A DNA stretch of 64,000 nucleotides from Mesostigma viride (GCA_009746045.1 RPFO01000065.1:7292362-7356361), one strand, 5' to 3'; numbered from the stretch's first letter, positions 29,900-41,432 are shown. Notes: generated by a model from the sequence alone, not told the origin. Translations and numbers: made by a program.

Positions 29900-30401
29900 C
29901 AAACTCGTGCTCCCGTTGGGGAGTCACGGAGCACCGAAGTGCTTTTAATCCCTGTACGTGTGTGCACAACAGGAGAAAGGGCAGAGACCCCCAGTCTCCT
30001 TCATGCCAAAGGCATGCTACAGCTGCATTCAGGCACTTTAGCTAAACGGACACGCTAACGATCGATCCGGCAATCTGTGGGTGCAATAAGACCCATGGGT
30101 GCAATAAGACCCAACGGAGTTATGTTCCTAATTAATTAATTACTGCCACATGCAGCAGCAATCGGACGATCCGGCAAATTCTGTGGGTGCATGCAATAAG
30201 CCCGCGCGTGACCCGCGTGAATAGTGAGACCCGCGTGAGCATATCATGGCCAGCTAGGAACGTGGGCAAGCAAGCCGAGCATAGCCAGGGCGTAGCATGC
30301 ATGGCTGGCTGTACTACTACTAATGCTAAGCTAGGCTATAAGGCTATGGCTGGCTGTGTACCGTGCGTTAGCGGTGCACGTGACTAGTTATGGTGGCAAG
30401 G

Positions 30402-31280
30402 CTAGGCATGGCTGCCATGGCGGCGGTGACTGCCGATGATTACAAGGGCTAATCTAGCCCGCAGGGGGCGTGACTCCACATCTTGTGGTTGATCAGTCAG
30501 GTCCCCGCCCCGCCAGTACACCTTGGGCTTCTGGGGATCCTGCTTGTCAGCGGAGGTATTCAGGCCATGACAGGCCGGGGCGCGTCGCTGCTGCTGCTGA
30601 GCCGGGGGGTCAGGTCGTCGTCCATCGTCCAGGTATGGTCCTGCAACCTCTTGCGACGTACGAGAAATGAACCGCTGCTTGTCCTCAGGGGAGGGGAAGT
30701 TGAGCAGGACTGGTGGGGGAGCCGCCTTGTCCCGTGAGTGGCCGGGGAGGGCGGTGGCACCCATGCACGCAGTTCTACTGACATCATCACCTACCAGGCC
30801 CAAGCTGGTCCTTGAGATCGTTGGCACAAGAGTGGTTGCCGTCTCCCCTGGCTCAGTCTGGGGGAAACGATGCAGCATGCACTCGGCACTCGCGGTGCAT
30901 GAGCGCGGTCGGTGGCCTCCCGTTGTTTTGCCCGGCAGCCGAGGTCTTCCAGCAGTCTTGGAGTTTCGTGGCGATGGCCGGCGTCAGTGCATGGTCGAGG
31001 CGGTCGCTGACCGCAGCAGGTCGGCCGCCTATTATAGGAGTGCGGCGAGAGGCTACCATCTGCCGCGGCCGCCAGGGTCCGGGCTGGGTTGCGATGGTGG
31101 CCGTCTGCACTGCAATATCGCCGGGACCTGCGCGCGACTAGGGCGTCGGTTAATTTGGGCGGTGATGGCTTCGAGCTTCTGGCGGAAGAGCACTTAGAGC
31201 AGGCCGCACTTGCCCTCCATGCACCTGCATGATTTAGGCGGGAGACGAGTGCAGCATGCGCCTCCTTGTCCCCATGCATG
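30402..31280 (-). pseudogene. ORF1-like fragment, second subfamily (left arm)
   Basis: The minus strand encodes HAALVSRLN (near 31255) and, further on, APPPVLLNFPSPEDKQRFIS, then DPQKPKVYWRGGDL near 30500. This is the same C-terminal domain type as the other ORF1 copies (VLL.F...K...L; YWRG). Several frame changes and stops make it non-functional. It mirrors the copy at 32445-33216. Confidence 0.65.
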
Positions 31281-31339
31281 GCTCTTGAGCACTGGTATTA
31301 AGGGCCAGACGCAGGGGGTGATCCGCCTTGGAACCCTGC

Positions 31340-31575
31340 TCGCGGGGTAAGGCTGCATGGCTCCCCAGTGCTCCTCACCTTTGACACCATGGCGGATAAG
31401 ATGGAGTTCCTCAAGCGTCGCAAGCGGCTTCAATGGGGGGAACTCCTACATGCATGAGCTGGACGACGACCTGACCTTGACCGGCAGCAACAACGGCGCG
31501 ACGGGAGCTATAGATGCATGGCCGACCTACCTCCAGCTCCGGCAGACGGCAGGGCAAAAGCCGGTATAGTACTGG
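31340..31575 (+). pseudogene. ORF1 C-terminal domain fragment, first subfamily
   Basis: Readable in mixed frames: PVLLTFDTMADKMEFLKRRK, then DDDLTL, QQQRRD and LPPAPADG-like sequence matching LQLRQ..GKPVYW of the intact copies. It lies between the arms of the palindromic element and is interrupted by frameshifts. Confidence 0.6.
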
Positions 31576-31971
31576 ATATGCACTGGTTCGTCGGGCCCCC
31601 TTTGCCTGGCTCATAGACAATATTCTTATATAACTGATGTTTAGGCGGGTCAGCCGGGTTCGCGGCCAGCATGCCTAGCAAAGCGTGCACGTGCCTGGCG
31701 CTTCTAACATAATTCACTACAATAATGAAGGTACGGTGATGCATGACGCAACCTTGCCAGACACCGCGGGCGGCGTCTGCAGTGGACATGCATGGAGGCC
31801 GGAGGGGGTTTATGCCTTGTTGCCAAAAGCAAAACGGGCCTTTGGAAAAGGAGCTTGCCGGCTCCCAGCCCAACCCACTCGCCATCGTCCTGGCCCAGCC
31901 TTCTGGGCTCGCCAATCCGATCCATCGCCAGCATACCCATCGCCAAGCGCTTCGCCTGAACCCAAGAAACC

Positions 31972-33216
31972 ATGCCACGACCACAAATGGCGACAGTGGC
32001 TATACCCGATTACGACCGGCTTTTCTTTTACGCACTGGCTGCAGCTTACCACAGCAGAATGCGCCGAAATAGTGCGTTACTTAGCACAGGAACGCAAGCT
32101 CCATGGGTGCACATGGCCAATCCCCGCGACGAGAACCTGGAGAGGTTCTTTAATAGGGGAGACCACCGCCTCGCTATCCTGTGCAGCTTCTTCCAGCTAC
32201 CCCTGGACAAAATCGCCGCCAAACATCCGCGCCCCAGCCCAGCCTGCGCAGCCGACAGCCACATCGGCTTCCTCCCTCTGCAAGGATGACATCCGAGCAG
32301 TGCTGGAGGAGCACGTGACCTGGCCGTTGGCCGAGAAGCTGACCTCGCTGAACACGACACTCAACACGGTGGATCGAGGCCCGGGTCTCCAATGTGGAAA
32401 CCAAGGTCGTCCACCAGCTCCAACCCCAGTTTACGCGGCGTTGCACACCGCGGCACAGGCATCCATGAGACGCACGCTGCACTTGTCTCTCGCCTCAACC
32501 AGGTGGAGGGCAAGTGCGGCGTGCTCATGAAGAAGCTTGAAGCCATCACCGCCCACACCGAGGCCCTTGCCTCACGGCAGGTCCCAAAGATAGCGGAGCA
32601 GACGGCCACCATATCGCATCCCAGCCACCCCGGCTGGATGCTGGTGACCTCCCGCCCCTCTCCTCAGTATGCGGACCTGCTGCGGACAGCGACCGCCTCC
32701 ACCACCGACGCCATCGCTACAAAGCTCCAGGAGCTGGAATCAGACCTCCGCCAGGCTCAACAACGGGAGGCCATGCAGTGACCGCGCCCGCCGCGACTGC
32801 CGGGTGCATGGTGCTGCGTCGCTTCCCCCAGAAGCCAGGTGAGACGTCAACCTCCCTTGCCGACGAGCTTAAGGACCAGCTCCTTACCCTCGATCATGGG
32901 CCTGGTAGGTGAGGTAGAACTGCGTGGGTGCCACGTACCGCCTTCCCCACTCACGGGACAAGGCGGCTCCCCCACCAGTCCTGCTCACCTTCCCGGCGTG
33001 AGGACAAGCAGCGGTTTCTCTCTCGTCGCAATTAAGCGGTTGCACGACCTCACCTGGACGCTGGATGACGACCTGACCCCCGCTCAGCAGCAGCAGCGAC
33101 GTGACCTGTGGCCTGAATACCTCCGCCACAAGCAGGACCCCCAGAAGCCCAAGTTGTACTGGAGGGGCGGGGACCTGATGATCAACCACAAGATGTGGAC
33201 GCCCCCAGCGGGCTAG
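31972..33216 (+). pseudogene. ORF1-like coding region, second subfamily, frameshifted
   Basis: Three overlapping frames assemble into one ORF1-like protein. N-terminal part 31972-32289 (AIPDYDRLFFYALAAAYHS). Middle part about 32282-32780 (CKDDIRAVLEEHVTWPLAEK; VSRLNQVEGKCGVLMKKLEA, coiled-coil-like). C-terminal domain 32985-33216 (LDDDLTPAQQQQRRDLWPEY; YWRGGDLMINHKMW, stop at 33214-33216). At least two frame changes separate the parts. The domain order equals that of the first subfamily. Confidence 0.68.
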
Positions 33217-33630
33217 TGTAGCCCTAGCTTGGCTTAATTGGTAGTCACTGCCGCCATGGCAGCTATGCTTAGAATGTTTGCCTAGTTGTGCCACCTTACC
33301 TAGTCACGTGCACCGCTAACGCACGGTACACAACTGGCAGCCATAGCCCTAGCTTAGTCCTTGTACAGCCATGCTACGTCCTGGCTTCGATCAGATTACT
33401 TGCCCACGCTCCTTAATTATGATATGCTCACATGAGTCTTATTGCACCCACAGACTGCCGGATCGTTAGCATGTCCGTTTAGCTAGCGTGCCCGCATGCA
33501 GCTGTGGCATGCCTTTGGCATGAAGGAGACTGCATGGGGGTCTCTGCCCTTTCTCCTGTTGTGCACACACGTACAGGGATTAAAAGCACTTCGGTGCTCC
33601 GCGTGACTCCCCAACGGGAGCACATGTATG

Positions 33631-36284
33631 GGGGACGTGCGCCCGCCGAATTTTTTGGCGCCAAAAATATTCGCGGTATGGCCGTGAAGTTAAAAGTGGG
33701 TGCACGGTGCGCGCACCCCTTGCGGAAGTGGCCATGGCGACTGCGTTTAGGCGAAACTAGCCATGTAGGGCTAGAGAAATGCAAAAAAAATGCTCGAATG
33801 TTGGAGACGATGATTTAATGATGTTGGGGTGTGGCGGCAAGTTGCTGGTTTACAATATCGCTGCTTTCTTTTACTGCCATCGGCATGGGGGGTAATCTGC
33901 ATTTTTTGGTCGCGCGGAATAAAATAGAATTCGTGATAGCGGCAGTGAATTCGCAGTTTTGGGGGGCTTTTTGACCGTAAACGATGCATTAATATCGGTA
34001 GCATTGAATTCCAAACCAAACTGGTGCTTTTTGCTACATTTTCGGCTATTCTCGGTAAGTAATTCTTCAGGCCTGCGCAGTGCATGTCGGAACCTTCCAT
34101 GGAAGAACGGCCGTTGTTGCGCGCCTGGGCGAGGGATCTGCGAGGGACAGGTATAGATTTGTCGCGAATGTTATGTGCTATCAGTTCTTTCTTCTATGAG
34201 CTCATCGTTCGAAGTTTTTTTCGTTCTTTTTGGGCAGTTTCCGCCAGCTAGCTCGCCGTTGCTTGCCGTGGTGTTGTCGAATACCTGGTAGATTTAGATT
34301 GTTTTCGCTGACGTCGTGGTCAGGGCCGCTTCAGTCGAAGCCTATATCTTCTCGGGAAGGTTTAAGGCATTTCATAAAACGTGTTCTGGCAAGGATGTTG
34401 TGCGTATGGACGCTTCTTGTTGTGTGAGAGTGACGCACCCTCTCTTCGCAGCGGCATCACAGCGCTCATGCGCTGGAGGGCCGCCAATGGTTTCTTTCCA
34501 TTTTATCGTGCAGGGGAGGAAGTGTTTTATTGACGATCATGTTGGAGATATTGCATTTGTGTGACTGCATGTAGATAGCTACCACCATTGGTTTATTTGA
34601 GCTTTCCCTTGATATCATCATGTGAAAAGACTGCAATGTGCTGAGCCAACCATGGTTGACTGCATGCAAGCTTTGTATGCCATGATCTCCTTGGTTCCTT
34701 GCCCTCCATAGTTCCAGTTTGTTGCCCATCTCAGGTAGGGCAGTTCAGGAGTTGTTGCTGTGTTGATTAGCTTGGTTGGCATCAACCTTACACTCTAACC
34801 TGGGAGAAACATAGAAAATGCTGGTAAGGCATTTTAGTGCCATCATCATTATTGCTATTCACATGCTTATTAGTCTGGCCATGCTCGAGGGACGGTTAAG
34901 GGGTATGAGGTGTGTGGCCAACCCTGTGTACTTCATAACATATTCAGCATGGATTTGATGCATGTTGGATGGCATGTAAAGTGTAATTGTGTTTATACTT
35001 GGTTACTGAGTGTCCTTAGCGCCTGTCCGGTGGTCGTCTAGGAAACTCATCAGTGCGTGTCACAGTGACCCCCAACCTTGAGCATGTGTCGTCATCAGTG
35101 TGTAATAGTTATTTATATGTGCTTTTGGTCATAGATTTGCCGAGTTCTAATCATGAAGTTTACAAGGTAACCTTGGGTAGAGTATAGTGTATGCTCTCTT
35201 GGCATGTATGCCTAGCGATCGTGTTGCTATGCTTGCGTTTGCAAGGTTGGCCATGCCGAGGGCAGGTAAGGGCAGATGCGGTGCCTAGCCGTTTGCTTAT
35301 GGGTGTAGACACCTCCCCCGCTGCCCTTGCACAGCTGGATGAGCTGAGGAAAAAGAGGGAGTGCCAGCAGGTGGTCAAGAAGACGCTAGAGTACAAGGCT
35401 GAGGCAGCCCGGGCGTGGCATGTGAAGCGTGGCCATCGCTGGGATGAGGGCAAGGTAGATGCCCAGAGGGGCCAGGTCACCTACAGCAAGGGGGTGCACT
35501 ATGGGGGTGTGGGGGCTGCTACTGGGGGGGCGGGGGCGGGCAGCAATGAGGATGATGATGACACTGCACACATCCCTTGCTTGCGCTGCTCTAAGACCGA
35601 TGCATCTGATGATGACCCTTTCTTGCTGTGCAGCACACCCGGGTGCGATGGGGGGCTCCACCTGAGCTGCACGGTCCCTCTCCTGCCCAGCGTACCTGAT
35701 GGGGACTGGTTCTGCCCAGTTTGCTGTGGGGAAGACTGTGATGATGGCAGTGATAGTGACAGTGACTAGTATAATGGACGCCCAGGTGGCATGCTGCCAA
35801 AGAGCATAACTTCCACACCGCTTGTCCAAATGCAGCCAGATTTTGCCAGCGTGTGTGTCGATGACTAATGGAATTTTGAATATCATGTTTGGCCCATTTC
35901 ACATGTGTTTGGTATTTTATTATTTTTGGCATGTGTGAAAAACAGCGTTTTTGTACTTGCAAGAGCATAAAAATTCTAAAGCATGTCAGATATGGGTTGT
36001 GAGTGGCTCTAATTTTTGGCCACCCACGACCTGCTTGGGCAATATCATGCCTGGCCTGAATTGATGTGTGCATTGGCTGGGGCATACTGTGCCCTAATTA
36101 GCGTCTTTTTCTATTTTTAGCGCGATACCGGCGCGTGGTTGGGGGTAGAACCATCAATGAATGCATGGATAACTCACTAAACATGTTATTTAGGGCCCCT
36201 AATCATGGCTGGGCATAATTCAATTGAATTCATATTGAAACAAGTGTATTCCAGTTTTGGGGGGTTTTGGTGGCACACCTCCCC
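33631..36284 (+). mobile_element. TTAA-type DNA element, copy B, carrying a PHD-finger ORF
   Basis: The left end GGGGACGTGCGCC (33631) mirrors the right end GGCACACCTCCCC (36272-36284) with two differences. The right TTAA (36285-36288) is intact; the left has decayed to TATG. The near-palindrome around GGCGCC follows at about 33648-33671, as in copies A and C. From about 33900 to 35035 and from about 35785 onward it parallels copy C. Between these lies about 0.75 kb that copies A and C lack, holding the ORF at 35191-35769. Confidence 0.75.
35191..35769 (+). CDS. PHD-finger protein encoded within TTAA-type element
   Basis: Open frame of 192 codons from ATG 35191. The hydrophobic first 30 residues look non-coding, and the true start may be ATG 35299 (MGVDTSPAALAQLDELRKKR). 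Residues 37-107 are basic and helix-rich with no recognised family. A Gly run and an acidic stretch (NEDDDDTA) lead to a canonical C4HC3 PHD zinc finger at 130-178: C130, C133, C147, C152, H157, C160, C175, C178, with the usual aromatic two residues before the last Cys pair (DWFCPVC). The C-terminus is acidic (EDCDDGSDSDSD). PHD fingers read histone tails. Here the ORF lies inside a DNA element and could be a captured host fragment or the element's own protein. The frame is intact, but expression is unknown. Confidence 0.65.
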   Translation: MLSWHVCLAIVLLCLRLQGWPCRGQVRADAVPSRLLMGVDTSPAALAQLDELRKKRECQQVVKKTLEYKAEAARAWHVKRGHRWDEGKVDAQRGQVTYSKGVHYGGVGAATGGAGAGSNEDDDDTAHIPCLRCSKTDASDDDPFLLCSTPGCDGGLHLSCTVPLLPSVPDGDWFCPVCCGEDCDDGSDSDSD

Positions 36285-36344
36285 TTAATTAATTAATTAA
36301 TGCCTTGTTGCATGATCGAGTGCGCACCGAGATGGTCGACCCCC

Positions 36345-36669
36345 CGATCATATACAAATAATGATCAGGGGGGCGGGGACGCGAGCGCGAGCAAGGACAG
36401 CCCATAGAGCGGCCCAGCGGACCGAATAAAAAATTTTGATGAAGTCGACGAAGATCAGGATGGTGGGAAACTCACCAGGCTGTACGGGAGCGTGATCTCC
36501 TCGAAGAGGCGCCGCGCGACAAAGATGGCCATGACTGTGTTGCGCCCAGGCCGGAAGCCCAGTTGGCTGTCCCCTATAGGTGACGGTCCAAAGTGCTCAG
36601 AACGAAGGCGGTTGAGGATCATGCGAATAAACAGTTTAAGCACGGCGATCGACTGGATGCAAACGCCTC
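36345..36669 (-). pseudogene. Non-LTR reverse transcriptase fragment (motifs before and at catalytic motif A)
   Basis: The minus strand reads LFIRMILNRLRSEH, IGDSQLGFRPGRNTVMAIFV, then after a frameshift near 36475 ILIFVDFIKIFYSVRWAALW. This is the LINE RT pattern (RL...QfGFrpgrnT...; FVDFxKAFDSVxW), but the second catalytic-region Asp is Tyr (IFYSV for AFDSV). The fragment stops at TGA near 36345 and on its 5' side runs straight into the (GAGT)n array. Confidence 0.75.
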
Positions 36670-39600
36670 GAGAGTGAGTGAGTGAGTGAGTGAGTGAGTG
36701 AGTGAGTGAGTGAGTGAGTGAGTGAGTGAGTGAGTGAGTGAGTGAGTGAGTGAGTGAGTGAGTGAGTGAGTGAGTGAGTGAGTGAGTGAGTGAGTGAGTG
36801 AGTGAGTGAGTGAGTGAGTGAGTGAGTGAGTGAGTGAGTGAGTGAGTGAGTGAGTGAGTGAGTGAGTGAGTGAGTGAGTGAGTGAGTGAGTGAGTGAGTG
36901 AGTGAGTGAGTGAGTGAGTGAGTGAGTGAGTGAGTGAGTGAGTGAGTGAGTGAGTGAGTGAGTGAGTGAGTGAGTGAGTGAGTGAGTGAGTGAGTGAGTG
37001 AGTGAGTGAGTGAGTGAGTGAGTGAGTGAGTGAGTGAGTGAGTGAGTGAGTGAGTGAGTGAGTGAGTGAGTGAGTGAGTGAGTGAGTGAGTGAGTGAGTG
37101 AGTGAGTGAGTGAGTGAGTGAGTGAGTGAGTGAGTGAGTGAGTGAGTGAGTGAGTGAGTGAGTGAGTGAGTGAGTGAGTGAGTGAGTGAGTGAGTGAGTG
37201 AGTGAGTGAGTGAGTGAGTGAGTGAGTGAGTGAGTGAGTGAGTGAGTGAGTGAGTGAGTGAGTGAGTGAGTGAGTGAGTGAGTGAGTGAGTGAGTGAGTG
37301 AGTGAGTGAGTGAGTGAGTGAGTGAGTGAGTGAGTGAGTGAGTGAGTGAGTGAGTGAGTGAGTGAGTGAGTGAGTGAGTGAGTGAGTGAGTGAGTGAGTG
37401 AGTGAGTGAGTGAGTGAGTGAGTGAGTGAGTGAGTGAGTGAGTGAGTGAGTGAGTGAGTGAGTGAGTGAGTGAGTGAGTGAGTGAGTGAGTGAGTGAGTG
37501 AGTGAGTGAGTGAGTGAGTGAGTGAGTGAGTGAGTGAGTGAGTGAGTGAGTGAGTGAGTGAGTGAGTGAGTGAGTGAGTGAGTGAGTGAGTGAGTGAGTG
37601 AGTGAGTGAGTGAGTGAGTGAGTGAGTGAGTGAGTGAGTGAGTGAGTGAGTGAGTGAGTGAGTGAGTGAGTGAGTGAGTGAGTGAGTGAGTGAGTGAGTG
37701 AGTGAGTGAGTGAGTGAGTGAGTGAGTGAGTGAGTGAGTGAGTGAGTGAGTGAGTGAGTGAGTGAGTGAGTGAGTGAGTGAGTGAGTGAGTGAGTGAGTG
37801 AGTGAGTGAGTGAGTGAGTGAGTGAGTGAGTGAGTGAGTGAGTGAGTGAGTGAGTGAGTGAGTGAGTGAGTGAGTGAGTGAGTGAGTGAGTGAGTGAGTG
37901 AGTGAGTGAGTGAGTGAGTGAGTGAGTGAGTGAGTGAGTGAGTGAGTGAGTGAGTGAGTGAGTGAGTGAGTGAGTGAGTGAGTGAGTGAGTGAGTGAGTG
38001 AGTGAGTGAGTGAGTGAGTGAGTGAGTGAGTGAGTGAGTGAGTGAGTGAGTGAGTGAGTGAGTGAGTGAGTGAGTGAGTGAGTGAGTGAGTGAGTGAGTG
38101 AGTGAGTGAGTGAGTGAGTGAGTGAGTGAGTGAGTGAGTGAGTGAGTGAGTGAGTGAGTGAGTGAGTGAGTGAGTGAGTGAGTGAGTGAGTGAGTGAGTG
38201 AGTGAGTGAGTGAGTGAGTGAGTGAGTGAGTGAGTGAGTGAGTGAGTGAGTGAGTGAGTGAGTGAGTGAGTGAGTGAGTGAGTGAGTGAGTGAGTGAGTG
38301 AGTGAGTGAGTGAGTGAGTGAGTGAGTGAGTGAGTGAGTGAGTGAGTGAGTGAGTGAGTGAGTGAGTGAGTGAGTGAGTGAGTGAGTGAGTGAGTGAGTG
38401 AGTGAGTGAGTGAGTGAGTGAGTGAGTGAGTGAGTGAGTGAGTGAGTGAGTGAGTGAGTGAGTGAGTGAGTGAGTGAGTGAGTGAGTGAGTGAGTGAGTG
38501 AGTGAGTGAGTGAGTGAGTGAGTGAGTGAGTGAGTGAGTGAGTGAGTGAGTGAGTGAGTGAGTGAGTGAGTGAGTGAGTGAGTGAGTGAGTGAGTGAGTG
38601 AGTGAGTGAGTGAGTGAGTGAGTGAGTGAGTGAGTGAGTGAGTGAGTGAGTGAGTGAGTGAGTGAGTGAGTGAGTGAGTGAGTGAGTGAGTGAGTGAGTG
38701 AGTGAGTGAGTGAGTGAGTGAGTGAGTGAGTGAGTGAGTGAGTGAGTGAGTGAGTGAGTGAGTGAGTGAGTGAGTGAGTGAGTGAGTGAGTGAGTGAGTG
38801 AGTGAGTGAGTGAGTGAGTGAGTGAGTGAGTGAGTGAGTGAGTGAGTGAGTGAGTGAGTGAGTGAGTGAGTGAGTGAGTGAGTGAGTGAGTGAGTGAGTG
38901 AGTGAGTGAGTGAGTGAGTGAGTGAGTGAGTGAGTGAGTGAGTGAGTGAGTGAGTGAGTGAGTGAGTGAGTGAGTGAGTGAGTGAGTGAGTGAGTGAGTG
39001 AGTGAGTGAGTGAGTGAGTGAGTGAGTGAGTGAGTGAGTGAGTGAGTGAGTGAGTGAGTGAGTGAGTGAGTGAGTGAGTGAGTGAGTGAGTGAGTGAGTG
39101 AGTGAGTGAGTGAGTGAGTGAGTGAGTGAGTGAGTGAGTGAGTGAGTGAGTGAGTGAGTGAGTGAGTGAGTGAGTGAGTGAGTGAGTGAGTGAGTGAGTG
39201 AGTGAGTGAGTGAGTGAGTGAGTGAGTGAGTGAGTGAGTGAGTGAGTGAGTGAGTGAGTGAGTGAGTGAGTGAGTGAGTGAGTGAGTGAGTGAGTGAGTG
39301 AGTGAGTGAGTGAGTGAGTGAGTGAGTGAGTGAGTGAGTGAGTGAGTGAGTGAGTGAGTGAGTGAGTGAGTGAGTGAGTGAGTGAGTGAGTGAGTGAGTG
39401 AGTGAGTGAGTGAGTGAGTGAGTGAGTGAGTGAGTGAGTGAGTGAGTGAGTGAGTGAGTGAGTGAGTGAGTGAGTGAGTGAGTGAGTGAGTGAGTGAGTG
39501 AGTGAGTGAGTGAGTGAGTGGGTGAGTGGGTGGGTGGGTGGGTGCATGGGTGGGTGGGTGGGTGGGTGGGTGGGTGGGTGGGTGGGTGGGTGGGTGGGTG

Positions 39601-40608
39601 GGTGGGTGGGTGGGTGGGTGGGTGGGTGGGTGGGTGGGTGGGTGGGTGGGTGGGTGGGTGGGTGGGTGGGTGGGTGGGTGGGTGGGTGGGTGGGTGGGTG
39701 GGTGGGTGGGTGGGTGGGTGGGTGGGTGGGTGGGTGGGTGGGTGGGTGGGTGGGTGGGTGGGTGGGTGGGTGGGTGGTGGGTGGGTGGGTGGGTGGGTGG
39801 GTGGGTGGGTGGGTGGGTGGGTGGGTGGGTGGGTGGGTGGGTGGGTGGGTGGGTGGGTGGGTGGGTGGGTGGGTGGGTGGGTGGGTGGGTGGGTGGGTGG
39901 GTGGGTGGGTGGGTGGGTGGGTGGGTGGGTGGGTGGGTGGGTGGGTGGTGGGTGGGTGGGTGGGTGGGTGGGTGGGGTGGGTGGGTGGGTGGGTGGGTGG
40001 GTGCATGGGTGGGTGGGTGGGTGGGTGGGTGGGTGGGTGGGTGGGTGGGTGGGTGGGTGGGTGGGTGGGTGGGTGGGTGGGTGGGTGGGTGGGTGGGTGG
40101 GTGGGTGGGTGGGTGGGTGGGTGGGTGGGTGGGTGGGTGGGTGGGTGGGTGGGTGGGTGGGTGGGTGGGTGGGTGGGTGGGTGGGTGGGTGGTGGGTGGG
40201 TGGGTGGGTGGTGTGTGGGTGGGTGGGTGGGTGGGTGGGTGGGTGGGTGGGTGGGTGGGTGGGTGGGTGGGTGGGTGGGTGGGTGGGTGGGTGGGTGGGT
40301 GGGTGGGTGGGTGGGTGGGTGGGTGGGTGGGTGGGTGCATGGATGGGTGGGTGGGTGGGTGGGTGGGTGGGTGGGTGGGTGGGTGGGTGGGTGGGTGGGT
40401 GGGTGGGTGGGTGGGTGGGTGGGTGGGTGGGTGGGTGGGTGGGTGGGTGGGTGGGTGGGTGGGTGGGTGGGTGGTGGGTGGGTGGGTGGGTGGGTGGGTG
40501 GGTGGGTGGGTGGGTGGGTGGGTGGGTGCATGGGTGGGTGAGTGAGCGAGTGAGTGAGTGAGTGAGTGAGTGAGTGAGTGAGTGAGTGAGTGAGTGAGTG
40601 AGTGAGTG
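36670..40608. repeat. Giant (GAGT)n / (GGGT)n tetranucleotide array, 3.9 kb
   Basis: 36670 to about 39520 is uninterrupted GAGT (over 700 copies by length). About 39520-40540 is GGGT with a few GTGCATGGG interruptions (39543, 40003, 40337, 40527) and single-base slips. About 40540-40608 is GAGT again. The 1,000+ codon frames through it (THSLTHSL, THPPTHPP, GGWVGGWV) are repeat artefacts. The GGGT part is strongly G-quadruplex-prone on the + strand. Confidence 0.97.
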
Positions 40609-40724
40609 ATCCCTTAACCTAGACTTCCTCTAACGTGGTGTACGTATCTCCCTTGCTGTCGGACCATACCGTCTCGATCTTCAAAGCCCCGCCACTCTGA
40701 TGTACTTCTACGACCCGCCCGTCA
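40609..40724 (-). pseudogene. Short coding remnant, chromo/Tudor-like tail
   Basis: The minus strand reads ARFDGRVVEVHQSGGALKIE, TVWSDSKGDTYTTLEEV and stop. The FDGxVVEV...DGD/SKGDxxTLEE pattern resembles SH3-like barrel tails found in retroelement and chromatin proteins. It is bounded by an upstream in-frame stop and directly abuts the tetranucleotide array. No more of the protein is visible. Confidence 0.3.
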
Positions 40725-41090
40725 AAACGGGCTCATGGCAGAACCCCACAAGGCGTGCACAGCCTCTCCCTTCTACTGCGTGCAGTCTGCATGACATTGC
40801 TCAGCAAAGTGTGCCGCGCATGCAGCTTTTGATGTCGCTGTGGCAGCTTGCTCCGTTTTGAAACCATGGCAAAGTGCACGTGTGGATGGTCATCTAAGGC
40901 CTGGAGGGTTGCAAGAGTTATAGCTTACGCGCTGCGGTCAGCGACGGAGTGTGGACAGCCTGCATGCCGTGATGCACCAACTGTCGAGTGTTGAACTATG
41001 ATTTCCTACACCGACGCGGTCAGGCCCGGCCCACCCGCCCCACCGCCTGGGAGCATGAGCTTGCTATATACTGCACTAGGAACTCGCTAC

Positions 41091-41432
41091 TGAGAAAACT
41101 GAGATTTCCAGAGATTTCCTGAGATTTCCTGAGAAAAAAACTGAGATTTCCTGAGATTTCCTGAGATGTTCCTGAGATTTCCTGAGATTTTCCTGAGATT
41201 TCCTGAGATTTCCTGAGAAAGTGACCTGAGATTTCCTGAGATTGGCCTGAGAAAATTGGCTTTTTCTCAGGAAATCTCAGGAAATCTCAGGGCTAAGTGG
41301 AAACTGAGATTTTACGTGGACACTGAGATTTTTTTTTCTCAGGCTGAAAATCTCAGGGCATTTTCTCAGGCGCTGAAAATCTCAGGGCATTTTCTCAGGC
41401 GCTTAAAATCTCAGGGCATTTTCTCAGGCATG
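41091..41432. repeat. Left subterminal repeat array of the CACTA element
   Basis: CTGAGATTTCC is repeated in direct orientation to about 41250, then its complement (GAAATCTCAGG, TTTTCTCAGG) to about 41430. The two halves could fold on each other. Confidence 0.85.

Larger units (their letters stand above)
29907..33623. mobile_element. Large palindromic element with about 1.2-1.3 kb inverted arms carrying ORF1-like fragments
   Basis: Left end GTGCTCCCGTTGGGGAGTCA (29907) and right end, complement-inverted, at 33623. The arms (about 29907-31282 and about 32445-33623) match in order: the terminal hairpins, GGATTAAAAGCACTTCGGTG, the CAATAAGAC/GTCTTATTGCACCCAC phrase, GTGCACCGCTAACGCACGGT, the ORF1-like C-terminal domain, then THAALVSRLN coding sequence. 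The arms have diverged noticeably. The middle (31283-32444) holds another ORF1 fragment (31370-31570) and a separate ORF1 N-terminus. Confidence 0.72.

Noticed and set aside
36455-40561. Very long open frames of Thr-His-Ser-Leu, Thr-His-Pro-Pro and Gly-Gly-Trp-Val repeats
   Set aside because: They are translations of the tetranucleotide array in every frame. The only real coding part is the RT fragment at 36345-36669.
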